Source: Leptodactylus fallax (taxonomy: Eukaryota; Chordata; Amphibia; Anura; Leptodactylidae). Taken from it: a DNA stretch of 64,000 bases. Shown here piece by piece: positions 54,649-64,000 of the stretch. The notes below the pieces were generated by a model. That model had not been told where the DNA came from, did not search any database, and saw only the letters and a list, made by a program, of their open reading frames with translations. The stretch's first letter is position 1. Each line of letters begins with the position of its first letter. The stretch is from the NCBI GenBank assembly GCA_947044405.1, contig CAMRHE010000021.1, forward strand, positions 9,780,501-9,844,500, given 5' to 3'. The position numbers and the translations under genes were made by a program.

Positions 54649-56253
54649 CAGTGGGTACGGAAAGTATTCAGACCCCTTTAAATTTTTCACTCTTTGTTTC
54701 ATTGCAGCCATTTTCTAAAAGCAAAAAAGTTAATTTTATTTCTCATTAATGTACACTCAACACCCCATCTTGACAGAAAGAAAACAGAAATGTAGATATA
54801 TTTGCTAATTTATTAAAAAAGAAAAACTGAATTATCACATATGTCATAAGTATCGCATAAGTATTCAGACCCTTTGCTCAGTATTGAGTAGAAGCACCCT
54901 TTTGAGCTAGTACAGCCATGTGTCTTCTTGGGAATGATGCAACAAGTTTTTCACATCTGGATTTGGGGATCCTCTGCCATTCTTCCTTGCAGATCATCTT
55001 CAGTTCCATCAGGTTGGATGGTGAACGTTGGTGGACAGTCATTTTCAGGTCTCTCCAGAGATGCTCAATTGGGTTGAGGTTAGGGCTCTGGCTGGGCCAG
55101 TCAAGAATGGTCACAGAGTTGTTCCGAAGCCACTCCTTTGTTACTTTAGCTGTGTGCTTAGGGTCATTGTCTTGTTGGAAGAGGTTTTCTTCCAGGATAT
55201 CTCTGTACTTGGCCGCATTCATCTTTCCTTCAATTGCTACCAGTTGTCCTGTCCCTGCAGCTGAAAAACACACCCATAGCATGATGCTGCCACCACCATG
55301 TTTCACTGTTGGGATTGTATTGGGCAGGTGATGAGCAGTACCTGGTTTTCTCCACACATACCGCTTAGAATTAACACCAAAAAGTTCAATCTTCATCACA
55401 TCAGACCAGAGAATCTTATTTCTCATAGTCTGGGAGTCTTTCATGTGTTTTTTGGCAAACTCTATGCGGGCTTTCATATGTCTTGCACTGAAGAGAGGCT
55501 TCCTTCGTGCCATTCTGCCATAAAGCCCCGACTGGTGGAGGGCTGCAGTGATAGTTGACTTTGTGGAACTTTCTCCCATCTCCCTACTGCATCTCTGGAG
55601 CTCAGCCACAGTGATCTTTGGGTTCTTCTTTACCTCTCTCACCAAGGCTCTTCTCCCACGATTGCTCAGTTTGGCTGGACGGCCAGGTCTAGGAAGAATT
55701 CTGGTCATCTCAAACTTCTTCCATTTTAGGATTATGGCGGCCACTGTGCTCTTAGGAACCTTGAGTGCTGCAGAAATTCTTTTGTATCCTTGGCAGATCT
55801 GTGCCTTGCCACAATTCTGTCTTTGAGCTCCTTGGGCAGTTCCTTTGACCTCATGATTCTCATTTGCTCTGACATGAACTGTGAGCTGTGAGGTCTTATA
55901 TAGACAGGTGTGTGCCTTTCCTAATCAAGTCCAATCAGTTTAATTAAACACAGCTGGACTCCAATGAAGGAGTAGAACCATCTCAAGGAGGATCAGAGGG
56001 AAATGGACAGCATGTGAGTTAAATATGAGTGCCACAGCAAAGGGTCTGAATACTTATGACCATGTGATATTTCAGTTTTTCTTTTTTAATAAATTTGCAA
56101 AAATATCTACATTTCTATATTTTTTCTGTCGAGATGGGGTGCTGAGTGTACATTAAAGAAAAATAAAATGAACTTTTTTGCTTTTAGCAAATGACTGCAA
56201 TGAAACAAAGAGTGAAACATTTAAAGGTGTCTGAATACTTTACATACCCACTG
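54649..56253 (-). mobile_element. near-complete Tc1-like transposon, 1.6 kb (family Tc1-b, copy 2)
   Basis: TA flanks both sides (54647-54648, 56254-56255). Terminal inverted repeats start CAGTGGGTACGGAAAGTATT and (complemented) CAGTGGGTATGTAAAGTATT. A second inner repeat with 'catatgtcataagtat' / 'gaatacttatgaccatg' gives the long inverted-repeat/direct-repeat ends typical of fish and frog Tc1 elements. The transposase gene lies on the minus strand and has two lesions. The small divergence between ends suggests it is the youngest Tc1 copy in the window. Confidence 0.92.
54878..55875 (-). pseudogene. Tc1 transposase, one frameshift and one in-frame deletion
   Basis: The start codon is at 55875. 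A single-base loss near 55795 (GGCAGATCT where GGCCAGATCT is expected) shifts the frame; from 55744 the frame is open to the stop for 288 codons. Domains: paired-like helix-turn-helix with the GRPAKLS linker, WSDVMKIE (first Asp; T replaced by V-M), [18 protein letters not shown] (second Asp) and NPIEHLWRDLK (Glu), C-terminal end STQY. Against 38806-39450 it lacks 42 bp before the second Asp, flanked by TGGAAG repeats. A full-length enzyme would be about 340 residues. Confidence 0.9.
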
Positions 56254-56255
56254 TA

Positions 56256-56942
56256 TATAGTGAAAAAATCATAATTTCGATACATTACATGTCATTTATA
56301 TTCTATTTCAAAAAAGTATACATATGCAATATTTTAACAAATAAGAATCATAAGGTGTCCTTACTTTTTGACATGAATATATAAACAAAATATTTTTCTA
56401 ACTTGATTTGTACAAAAGACTAATAACAAATAATCTGAGCTGAGTATCTTGCTAAGATAATGTAAAGGTTAATGTTTCAAGAAACATATGGACTAGAATC
56501 TATTAAAATTGGGCACAGTGTACTATAACTAATAAAATTAATTAGCAAAACTAATTGACATTAGTGCTTGGTACAAGTTTAGAAATTGCTAGACACTAAT
56601 AACAAAGAAAAAAGAAAAAAAAATGGACAAACCCTATTATCCAGTCATATTCATGCTTTATATCAGTGTCTGACTCCCAACTCAAAGGCAGATAGATAGA
56701 TAGATAAATAGATAGATAGATATTATAGATAGATGCCAATCATAGAGAGTATCACAGTAAAAAAAAACATTTGTTTTAATATTTACTGTAAACAGTATAC
56801 AAAATTTGCAAAACATAAATCACATATTAGCAAACCACTGGTCAGTATATTTAACCACTTCCAGACTGCCCATTGGGTTTTTACGTCATGATAGTGGTTG
56901 TCTCGTTCTGCAAGGGTGTACCAGTACGTCCTTGAAGTGTGT
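56256..56942. other. unassigned AT-rich sequence with (GATA)n
   Basis: A (GATA)n microsatellite lies at 56691-56734. At about 56856-56940 'ttaaccacttccagactgcc' with 'ttacgtcatg' looks like one end of a TTAA element, cut off by the LINE poly-A end at 56943. Confidence 0.45.
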
Positions 56943-57118
56943 TTTTTTTTTTTTTTTTTTTTTTTTATTCAAAATTTTTTATTGAGTTTTTCTTTATTAA
57001 CAAGAGTAATGACTGATATAAACATTGGCAAGGAACAATCGATAATGAATACAAAGTAACAAGAGTCATTAGAGCTGACAACAAGCATAATAAGATATCA
57101 CAGTGTAATTTCTGTGAA

Positions 57119-58095
57119 TAATAATAATAATAATTATTATTTATTATTATTGTTTGTTTATTTATATAGTACCATTAATTATATAGTACATTTGAGGATT
57201 TACATACAGTACACAAGATATACAAAACAGATAGTACTAACAGTGACCATAGAGAGGGATAGAGACAGAAGGTGGGGGTAGAGGCTGTTCAGGTGGTGGT
57301 GTGGTGACAGTGGCGTTATTGGAGGTTGTAGGCCTTCCTGAATAGGTGAGTCTTCAGGGCCTTCTTGAAGCTTGTGGCTGTGGGGGACAGTCTTATGTGT
57401 CTTGGTAATGAGTTCCAGAGTATGGAGGATGCACGGAAAAGTCTTGGAGACGTTTGTGTGAAGAGCAGATAAGAGCAGAGCAGTAAGAGGTCTTTGGAGG
57501 ATCGGAGGTTACGTGTGGGCAGGTAGCGGGAGATTAGGTCGGAGATATATGGAGGGGACAGGTTGTGGATGGCTTTGTATGTCAGCATCAGTAGTTTGAA
57601 CTCTATTCGCTGGGCAATAGGTAGCCAGTGAAGGGATAAGCAGAGGTGAGCAGCCGATGAAGAACGAGGGGAGAGGTGTATTAAGCGAGCAGCACAGTTT
57701 AAGGTGGACTGGGGGGATGAGAGTGTTAGCTGGGAGGCCATGGAGAAGGGTGATACAGTAGTCTAGACGGGAAATTATGAGGGCGTGGACTAGCATCTTT
57801 GTAGTTTCAGGGGTGAGGAAGGAGCAGATTCGATGGATGTTCTTGAGCTTGAGGCGGCAGGAGGTGTTGAGGGTTTGAATATGCGGCTTGAAGGATAGGT
57901 CAGAGTCTAAGGTTATCCGAAGACAGCGAACCCATGGGACTGGGGTGAGTGTGGTTCCGCTGACTTTAATAGATGGGTCAGGTAGGGGGGCCGTGCGAGG
58001 AGGGGTGAAGATTATGAGCTCTGTTTTCTCCATCAAGAGTAATCGAAGACCCTCTGAGGTCTTGGTCCTTACCACCAATAGTAGCCTAAGAATAA
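57119..58095 (-). pseudogene. L2/CR1-type LINE, 3' part of the reverse transcriptase ORF
   Basis: Two minus frames cover the end of the ORF. 57509-58078 has ITLDSDLSFKPHIQTL, LKNIHRICSFLT and HALIISRLDYCITLLHGLP, the region after the RT catalytic core in L2/CR1 LINEs. 57316-57741 has LNCAARLI, CLSLHWLPIAQRIEFKLLML, YKAIHNLSPPYI, LWNSLP and FKKALKTHLF. A shift near 57700 separates them. The 3' end is an ATT-rich simple repeat (57119-57165), the usual L2 tail. It is 5'-truncated and inserted into the L1 3' region. Confidence 0.88.
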
Positions 58096-58189
58096 GGGGA
58101 AGGACAGTGGGATGGGAAACCGGGATACAAAGTATATAAGCAGGGGGGGTTAGGAAGGGAAAACGAGTGAAGGATCGGGGTGAATAGAA

Positions 58190-58330
58190 GAGACAAGAAA
58201 AGAAAAATATGAAAGAGAAAGAGAAAGAAAGAGAGAAACAAGGAGGGGAAGAGAGGGAAGAGAAAGAAAGAAGAAGAAAAAAAGATAGTGAAAGGGAGAA
58301 AAGAGAAGGAAGACGCTGAGAAGCAAGAAG
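58190..58330. repeat. GA-rich simple sequence
   Basis: Purine-only tract on plus (GAAAGAGAAAGAGAAAGAAA...), the polypyrimidine block of the minus-strand LINE 3' region. Confidence 0.8.
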
Positions 58331-58491
58331 ATCAGTAAAGATTAAAGAGTCTTGAGAAAGCTAAAAGACACATGGAGTAGTATACCACTGTAGGTGTGCA
58401 CCAGTAGCAGAGTCAAGTGCTCCAGGGTATCTTAGCGGTATGACAGCCATGGAGACCAGACTTTCAAGAAGCGGTCATGGGTCCTGGTCGA

Positions 58492-59160
58492 TCAGCTCAT
58501 GAGTTCTTCGAACCTAGCTATTTCTTGAACCTTAGATTTCCACAATGAAACCGGGGGTTCTGTAGTCTGAAGCCAGAATAGAGGAATAAGCAATTTAGCG
58601 GCTGAGAGAAGATGGGTGGCAAGACGATCTCTGGAAGGTTTGTATGAATCTGTGGGGAGTGCAAGGAATATTATTGATGGTGAGAGAGTAATAGTGGAAT
58701 TTAAAACACTTCTCATACAATCCTGTGTTTCGGACCAGAAAGGCTGAATGACGAAACAAGACCACCAGAGGTGCAAATAAGTCCCTGGATGTGCTGAACA
58801 AAGCCAACATATGTTAGTTGCTGACAGGTGTTTATGGAAGAATCAATCCGGGGTTCTATATCACCTGGAGAGTAGCTTGTAATGATTTTCCTTCATACGT
58901 ATGCAGGTGGAGAAACCATGAGAGGAACGCAGGACCTCTTCCTTGTCAAGGGTAATATTGAGTTCTTTTTCCCAACTAAAAAGAAAGGCTGGTTTGGTGG
59001 GTGCAGCAGGAGCTACAAATCTGTGGAGCAGAATGGACGTTTTCCGTAACATTTTGGTCTTAGAAAGTAAAAGTTGTTCAGGAGAAGGGGGAAGGAAGAA
59101 CGCCACTACTCCTCCTCCACATTTGGCGGGAAAGACACGAAAGAGAGAGACAGGCAACAT
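58492..59160 (-). pseudogene. L1-type ORF2, C-terminal end only
   Basis: Frame pieces carry FSWEKELNITLDKEEV, KENHYKLLSR (58861-59160), then HLWWSCFVIQPFWSE, LLSAAKLLIPLFWLQTTEPP and WKSKVQEIARFEEL (58492-58776). These match, in order, the region from the end of the RT thumb to the C-terminal Cys-rich domain of L1 ORF2. A shift separates the two pieces near 58850. The sequence before FSWEKE does not look like ORF2, so a deletion of nearly the whole RT and endonuclease ends around 59000-59100. Confidence 0.75.
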
Positions 59161-59462
59161 CTTGAAAATGAGTCCTTATGGGTCCAAAAGTACATAACGC
59201 TGGGCCTAGCAGTAATGATAGGAAAGAAAGAAAGTGCCCCGCAATAAAAATCACAATATACAGGAAAATATAAAATGTACAATAGTCTCAACAACAAGGT
59301 TCAATGTATTATCTACTAGATACTAGTGCAAGTAAGATGCAGAGCAGTTAGATCAAGAGTGAAATATAGAACTCCACGTATAATCGCCCGAGCCTGGAAC
59401 CACAGAAATTGACGAGACAGGTATAATGTCCTACACTGATTGCAAGCTCTCAAGTGGCTTTA

Positions 59463-61502
59463 ACGATCCCTCAGGGAGGCATCCGGATGCTTCAGGGAGG
59501 TCTTATTCCCTCTCGGAGACTTGAATCTTCCAGGGGTACATGGGTAATCAGCCTCCTGAGTCGCTGGTACAGATACATGAAAGGGCTTTTCAGGGATCGG
59601 TATCCACAAGGGAACCTGCACCGGTGGGATATCCAGGATTGACCAGGCGGAGTCTATGTCCTTTGGCGTATATGTATTGATCCTGAAAATGGGATAAAGA
59701 TTTTACGGTATTACGTGCCTAACTTAACATATAACTAAACCTAGGAGGGTCACTTTCAGGACGTATAAAAACTCGAATCTTTATTAGTTTTGGATAAAAA
59801 GACATTACAAGACAAAAAATAATAAATGCACATAGATAGTAGAAAAGGCTCAACTTTGCCTACAAAATATGTAAGATTCAAAGAGAAACCACTCTAGTGA
59901 ATTCTAAACTAACACTCTTCTAACGCGTTTCTGATGTCAACACACGCTACGGTGTTAACATCCCGTAGGCACAGCCTAAAAAAATCTAAGAATAATAGAG
60001 AGTATACTTACCTGCCTTCCATAAAGCTGGCAGGGATATGCTTTGAAAAGGGCATTGCCTAAAAATTAAAAGAAAACATACTTACCCGATCTCTATAGAT
60101 TAACTACACCTACCTCTGAAGAAGATGTTAACACCGTAGCATGTGTTGACATCAGAAACGTGTTAGAAGAGTGTTAGTTTTGTTAGTAAAGCACTGGTAT
60201 GCAATAGTGCCGGTGCTTACAAATTATTGGGGTATCTGCCTTACCCTTACCTCAGTGTTGAGATCGAGTAATGGGTTTGCCACTATGATACACCAGGGCA
60301 GATTGGTATAACATTATGAAGCAGGAATGTTTGTATATGCAGTACCCTTTTTAGTCCTTTGTTAGGACTTCAGAGAGACACTATAGTGTTTATAGCCTCT
60401 TTATACACAATCACCTCTATGCAACTTGACGTTTTTCCAATGGAATTGATACTATACATCGGAACGTTTTAGTGGTGTAGTTTAGAATTCACTAGAGTGA
60501 TTTCTCTCTGAATCTTACATATTTTGTAGGTAAATTTGAGCCTTTTCTACTATGTGCATTTATTACTTTTTGTCTTATGTCTTTTTATCCAAAACTAATA
60601 AAGATTTGAGTTTTTATACATCCTGAATATTAGAGAGTGACCCTCCTAGGTTTAGTTATATGTATGTTGATCCTGCGGAGATTCTTGAGGGCTGAGAGCC
60701 CAAATGGAAAAAGGCAGGCGTAGGCTAGACCATGTGCCTTTAGCCTATCCAGTAGAGGTCTCATCATGCGGTGTTTTTGTAGTGTCGAGGGGACCAGGTC
60801 CTGAAAAACTTGGATGGGCGACCGCTCATAGGCCAGGTCTGGGCAGTCTCGAGTAGCACGTGGAAGCTCTGATGTGTGAGCTGAAGAGAGCAAGGCACAG
60901 ATGATATCTCTCGGAGGGTCCTCAATGGAAGGTTTGGGCCGGATAGCTCTGTGGACTCTCTCTATGTGCATGGCAGTCGCCCTCTCCACCCCAACTAAGG
61001 TGGCAATATTCGGTAGGGTATCCGAAGCATGTGTCTCAGAGAGGCCGCTGATGCGAACGTTGCAACGTCTATTCCTATTCTCCAAATCTTCCAGTAGTAA
61101 GTAGGATTGATTGAGATGTTCAGTGTGGGCTTCTATCCTGCTGGACATAGCATGTGACAGTTTCAGCACCTCAGCCTGTCCACTGTCTAGCATGTCCACC
61201 CGACGCGCAGTAGTTTTAATGTCTGCCTGAAGGTCTTCCAGCTCGACAAGCTCCGGAGCGATGGCTTGAGACAACGTTTTTTGGAGGAAGCCTTTTGTGA
61301 TGAACGCCAGGTTTCTATCAACTTGAGAGCATTCCCCAGAGGAGCCTGCAGCGGCTTCCCCCGCGCTACTGTTTTCCTCCAGTGCCATCTTAGGTTGCCG
61401 TATAGGAGAGTGGGGTGTCTTCATTTTCAAGAATTTCTGCATGTCCGCAGAATTTACATATATCAGGTGAGCAGGTATGGACCGAATGGGACTGAAGAAC
61501 AT
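59463..61502 (-). pseudogene. L1-type ORF1 (RNA-binding protein), interrupted
   Basis: From 61502 the frame runs 290 codons: low-complexity N-terminus, a coiled-coil-like helix (LELEDLQADIKTTARRVDML region), then LEDLENRNRRCNVRISGLSE, the start of the RRM-like domain, and RVHRAIRP..PRDIICAL and VFQDLVPSTLQKHRMMRPLL in the C-terminal domain. It stops inside a palindrome at about 60663. The C-terminal continuation (DIDSAWSILDIPPV, to about 59463) is readable beyond the insertion. The role in an active element is binding LINE RNA as a trimer. It is broken here. Confidence 0.82.
59684..60667. mobile_element. long-palindrome insertion in L1 ORF1, about 0.95 kb
   Basis: The arms ACATATAACTAAACCTAGGA at 59727 and its complement ending at 60663 are alignable for about 200 bp ('aatctttattagttttgg', 'aataaatgcacatag', 'atgtcaacacacgc..cggtgttaacatc'). 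TTGATCCTG occurs just outside on the left (59675-59683) and right (60668-60676), a possible 9-bp target duplication, but 43 bp of unpaired sequence lies between the left copy and the palindrome. Superfamily unknown; 9 bp would fit Mutator-like elements. Non-coding. Confidence 0.6.
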
Positions 61503-61800
61503 TTTATTACTCAGAATAGCAGAATTAGCAGAATAAGAAAGGGAGCAAGCACTTTGAGCAGGTACATGTAGTTCAAGTAATTTTGGGGCAAAGTATACCT
61601 TAGGAATACCTTACCAAAGCTTTTATTTTACTTTATTTTATCTGCTGACAGCTGAGGCTTCCAGGAGAAGTAGCAGAAGCCGCATCTGCTATTAATTAGT
61701 AGCTTTCCCTGCAATTTAACTGATGGTCGAGCTGGAGATGTTCAAAACTTAATTGGCCTTTTCCAACTGAACAAATCCTGCTCAAGACAATCATTAAGGG

Positions 61801-63320
61801 GGGGTTAAATGGTATCCACTTTGTGGTTGAATTGCTGTGGCTCTTAAATGCTTCCATTCCCAGTTCATAATAGAATATCTAGTATGAAAGAAATTTCATG
61901 TATTGATTGGTTACAACAGTGGTATCCTTTTCCAGTAGCACACTCAAATTCAATAACCATTTCAAACACACTATCCCTTCACAAATGTTTGTATAGGCAG
62001 ACTACATGGCTAGGTGCTTGATTTTGATCATGGTCACGGTGTGTAAGATAGCTTTGATCACTAGACATCACCCTTTGCAACCCATATCTAGAACTGGAAA
62101 AATTACTTATAGTAGAATATTATATATTGTTTGATTTAGAGCCTAATGTTGTGCTCTATTGCTTGTTTAAATACATTGGCCAGTGCTTTGCTTATATGTG
62201 ATTTATGCATTTCAGCATAAATGAATGCTTCATGTGCTGTATTTTGTATACTGTTTGCAGTAAATTATAATAAAGAATTCAGTATTTTACTGGGATATGC
62301 CCTGTGGGTGGTATCTGACCCAACATATATTTTGGATTTTTAATGAAGATATAAACTAATATATGCTCCTAAAAATAAATGACATAATGCTAGGCAACAT
62401 TCAGTTTTAATTCTAGTTTTTTATGAAGTTAAAGGTACATGCATGTTTTTACCTACATTAATTTGTTTATGGATGTCTTACCTCTAAACAGAAAGCTAAG
62501 AGGCATCCACAAAATTAAGGTGAAAAACATAATAGTTAAATTTTCTTTGTCCTGATGTTATATTTATTTGTTTACAAGCTTCACACATCTGTACCAGAAA
62601 CTTCGAGGTCTACCTTTGATAAGTAAAGCACATTTGGCATTTCCTCCTGCAGACAGCAATGCGAATTAACTAATGAAAATGGACATATCTACTTTACTGC
62701 ATGAGTCTCATGATCTGCCTCATTCTCTAACTGTCTATTCAGTTGAACCTTGATGTTAGTGAAGTGATAAAAGGAAGTACAAATGGAAGTAAAATAAATT
62801 GTGTCTTGAAGGTATTTGTGAATTGTGCTGAAAAATCTTTCATGAATACAAAATATACAGGCAATCATAACCACACATATGTTTCAAACTATTACTACCA
62901 TAATATATGAATTTATAAGCTATCATCTAATGAAACTCATTATATGTTTTTGTTCTTCAAAAATTAAATCCAAAAGGCAACGGTAGAGACAATGCTAAGG
63001 GTAAAGGCTGACTTACACAACCTTTTTTTATATATGGTACATGTGGTATGCTAATCTAAAACAATAGCAATACTGTCTGAACACTAAACAATGGCGTGAA
63101 AATTGAAATATAGCATGCATCATAGGATAGCAATTTGTGACTCTGAATTCCCCACAGAAATTAAATGAAGACTCATAATACAGAAAAAGCATGTATTAAG
63201 TCTATATTTAGTAGATTAGGACAATAGTGGATTTTATTGAGTCATATCTAAGAATAGTTGCAGACATTAAAAATGGATCCAATATGAATCTCATACTGGT
63301 GGGATTCATCATTGTGTTTA
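61801..63320. other. unassigned AT-rich sequence
   Basis: No repeat ends, exon-like frame or RNA gene was recognised. This is the longest stretch without transposon signatures; it could be single-copy intergenic or intronic DNA. Confidence 0.4.
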
Positions 63321-63395
63321 CGATTTTATTATTATTATGCTTACTTGTATAATGCCATCATATTCAGCAGCGCTTTACAGACATTGATAGCACCA
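63321..63395 (+). repeat. LINE 3' end fragment (L2/CR1 style)
   Basis: A (TTA)n tract followed by TATAATGCCATCATATTCAGCAGCGCTTTACAGA. This is a commonly seen 3'-tail motif of L2-type LINEs and of SINEs that borrow it. Too short to classify further. Confidence 0.5.
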
Positions 63396-63420
63396 TGTAA
63401 CAATTTTCAAAAAAATATTT

Positions 63421-64000
63421 GTTGTTAAGTGTGTTTTCCTGATTGTTTGTACCTTAAATGAATAGAAAAAAGTTATTATTCCCTATAAACTTTGCTTTTG
63501 TGGTCAGCACAATGATATTTTGAAATTGATCTATTTTTAAGGATCTTCGCAATATTTCAAGATACTTAAGAAGCTTCTGGAATTGTGAGAACTATCAAGA
63601 AGTTTTTAGAACTGCCCAGAATTATCTAGAACTTTCTGGGACTGTACAGAATTGTAGGTAGCTGAATAACTACAGTTATATAGGGCCACTATAGCCCTTC
63701 CTGAGAGACAGAGAGACAGGATCTAATTGATTGGGATTGCATAGTAAGTGGGCAATGGCCATCACAGACAAAGGGGAATTGACCTAGACAGACAGGTGTG
63801 AATTCAATATCTATTCAGATTCTGATAACGACAGTATTCACACTTCACCCCACACCCATTACAGAAGGAGCTTAGGAATGTAAATGTATATATTGTGTGT
63901 TACTCTGGTACCGGGTGATCAATCTTGCTCTGCTGAATCCTCAGTACACTCTTGAACTTTAATACTGCATGGAATAAAGACCATTTTTATCAAGTTTGGA
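63421..64000 (+). promoter_or_regulatory. candidate LTR or promoter region running off the window
   Basis: A TG-start (TGTTAAGTGTG) is followed by HSE-like motifs (63570-63640), TTATATAGGG as a TATA-box candidate (about 63677), and an AATAAA signal at 63973-63978 about 290 bases further on. That order fits U3-R of an LTR. No terminal CA or target duplication is in the window, and no partner LTR was seen, so a chance combination or a single-exon RNA gene remain possible. Confidence 0.25.
63570..63640 (+). promoter_or_regulatory. heat-shock-element-like GAA/TTC cluster
   Basis: GAAGCTTCTGGAA at 63570-63582 has three alternating GAA/TTC units at the 5-bp spacing required for an HSF trimer. GAACTTTCTGGGA at 63629-63641 is a second match with a one-base deviation in the third unit. 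Several further GAA words at about 10-bp steps lie between. Function is inferred only from motif geometry. Confidence 0.4.

Larger units (their letters stand above)
56943..61800 (-). mobile_element. L1-type LINE, internally deleted and twice interrupted
   Basis: Reading on the minus strand: 5' region (61800-61503), ORF1 (61502 to about 59463, split by a palindrome), short spacer, C-terminal ORF2 only (59000-58492), a pyrimidine-rich 3' region (GA-rich on plus, 58190-58330), an L2 insertion (58095-57119), and a 3' tail ending in A (T-run 56943-56967). The endonuclease and reverse transcriptase parts of ORF2 are missing, so it is dead. An L1/Tx1-type clade is inferred from the ORF1 layout. The outer 5' limit is approximate. 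Confidence 0.7.

Noticed and set aside
60630..61502. A 290-residue host gene
   Set aside because: The coiled coil, the LENRNRRCNVRI segment and the C-terminal pattern match LINE ORF1, with ORF2 remnants and a poly-A end downstream on the same strand.
63321..63395. tRNA or small structured RNA gene
   Set aside because: No cloverleaf or polymerase III boxes; the CAGCGCTTTACAGA motif is a LINE 3'-end sequence.

Overview
The window looks like intergenic nuclear DNA of a vertebrate, most likely an anuran amphibian. It is AT-rich and has no recognisable host exon, tRNA or rRNA gene. It is packed with several Tc1-like transposon families, L1- and L2-type LINEs, solo LTRs, hAT-type elements and many palindromic TTAA-flanked MITEs. 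That combination fits frogs best. The organism call is inference from repeat content; fish, lungfish or salamander cannot be excluded by eye. No host protein-coding gene is supported. Every longer open frame I could place belongs to a transposable element or is an accidental reading of a tandem repeat.

Layout. 1-9800: mostly unassigned AT-rich sequence with small MITEs (237-613, 3701-3971, 4745-5010, 5741-6168, 8953-9031), one insertion bounded by long direct repeats (7094-7393) and a repetitive block at 7503-8050. 9806-12203 and 21056-23431: two copies of a 2.4 kb non-autonomous hAT-like element, each with perfect 8-bp target duplications and each carrying the same nested TTAA-flanked MITE block. 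Between them lie a 589-bp TTAA palindrome, more MITEs, an L1 3' fragment, a palindromic element split by a solo LTR (17059-18504), and a deleted Tc1 copy (19081-19995). 23.5-31.5 kb: degenerate TTAA elements, a hAT-like element with a short minisatellite, a decayed gag region with LTR-like flanks, and a Tc1-like element interrupted by another solo LTR. 31.5-34.3 kb: a composite with about 31 copies of a 31-bp minisatellite, followed by a partial hAT copy that lacks the nested MITE block. 34.3-41 kb: more TTAA elements, a short Tc1/mariner MITE (35658-36033) and a truncated Tc1 (38588-39451).

41036-46145 is a 5.1 kb TTAA-flanked element made of roughly 390-bp direct repeats followed by a palindrome of about 940 bp. 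46.5-48 kb is a degenerate short-unit array with a Tc1 copy inside it. 48580-48978 is a large palindrome. 50194-51317 is an intact hAT-like element holding 18 perfectly phased 31-bp units. 51.5-56.3 kb holds a Tc1 relic split by a MITE, an L1 ORF2 fragment and an almost complete Tc1 copy with one frameshift and a 42-bp microhomology deletion. 56943-61800 is an L1-type LINE on the minus strand with most of ORF2 deleted, its ORF1 interrupted by a palindrome and its 3' region by an L2 fragment. The last 600 bases hold a possible LTR or promoter with heat-shock-element-like motifs.

These parts do not form a pathway. Their relationship is one of nested insertion, and several insertions can be ordered in time because target duplications or related unoccupied sites are visible in the same window. 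The most unusual structure is the hAT-like family carrying a 31-bp minisatellite, present here at about 4, 18 and 31 units.
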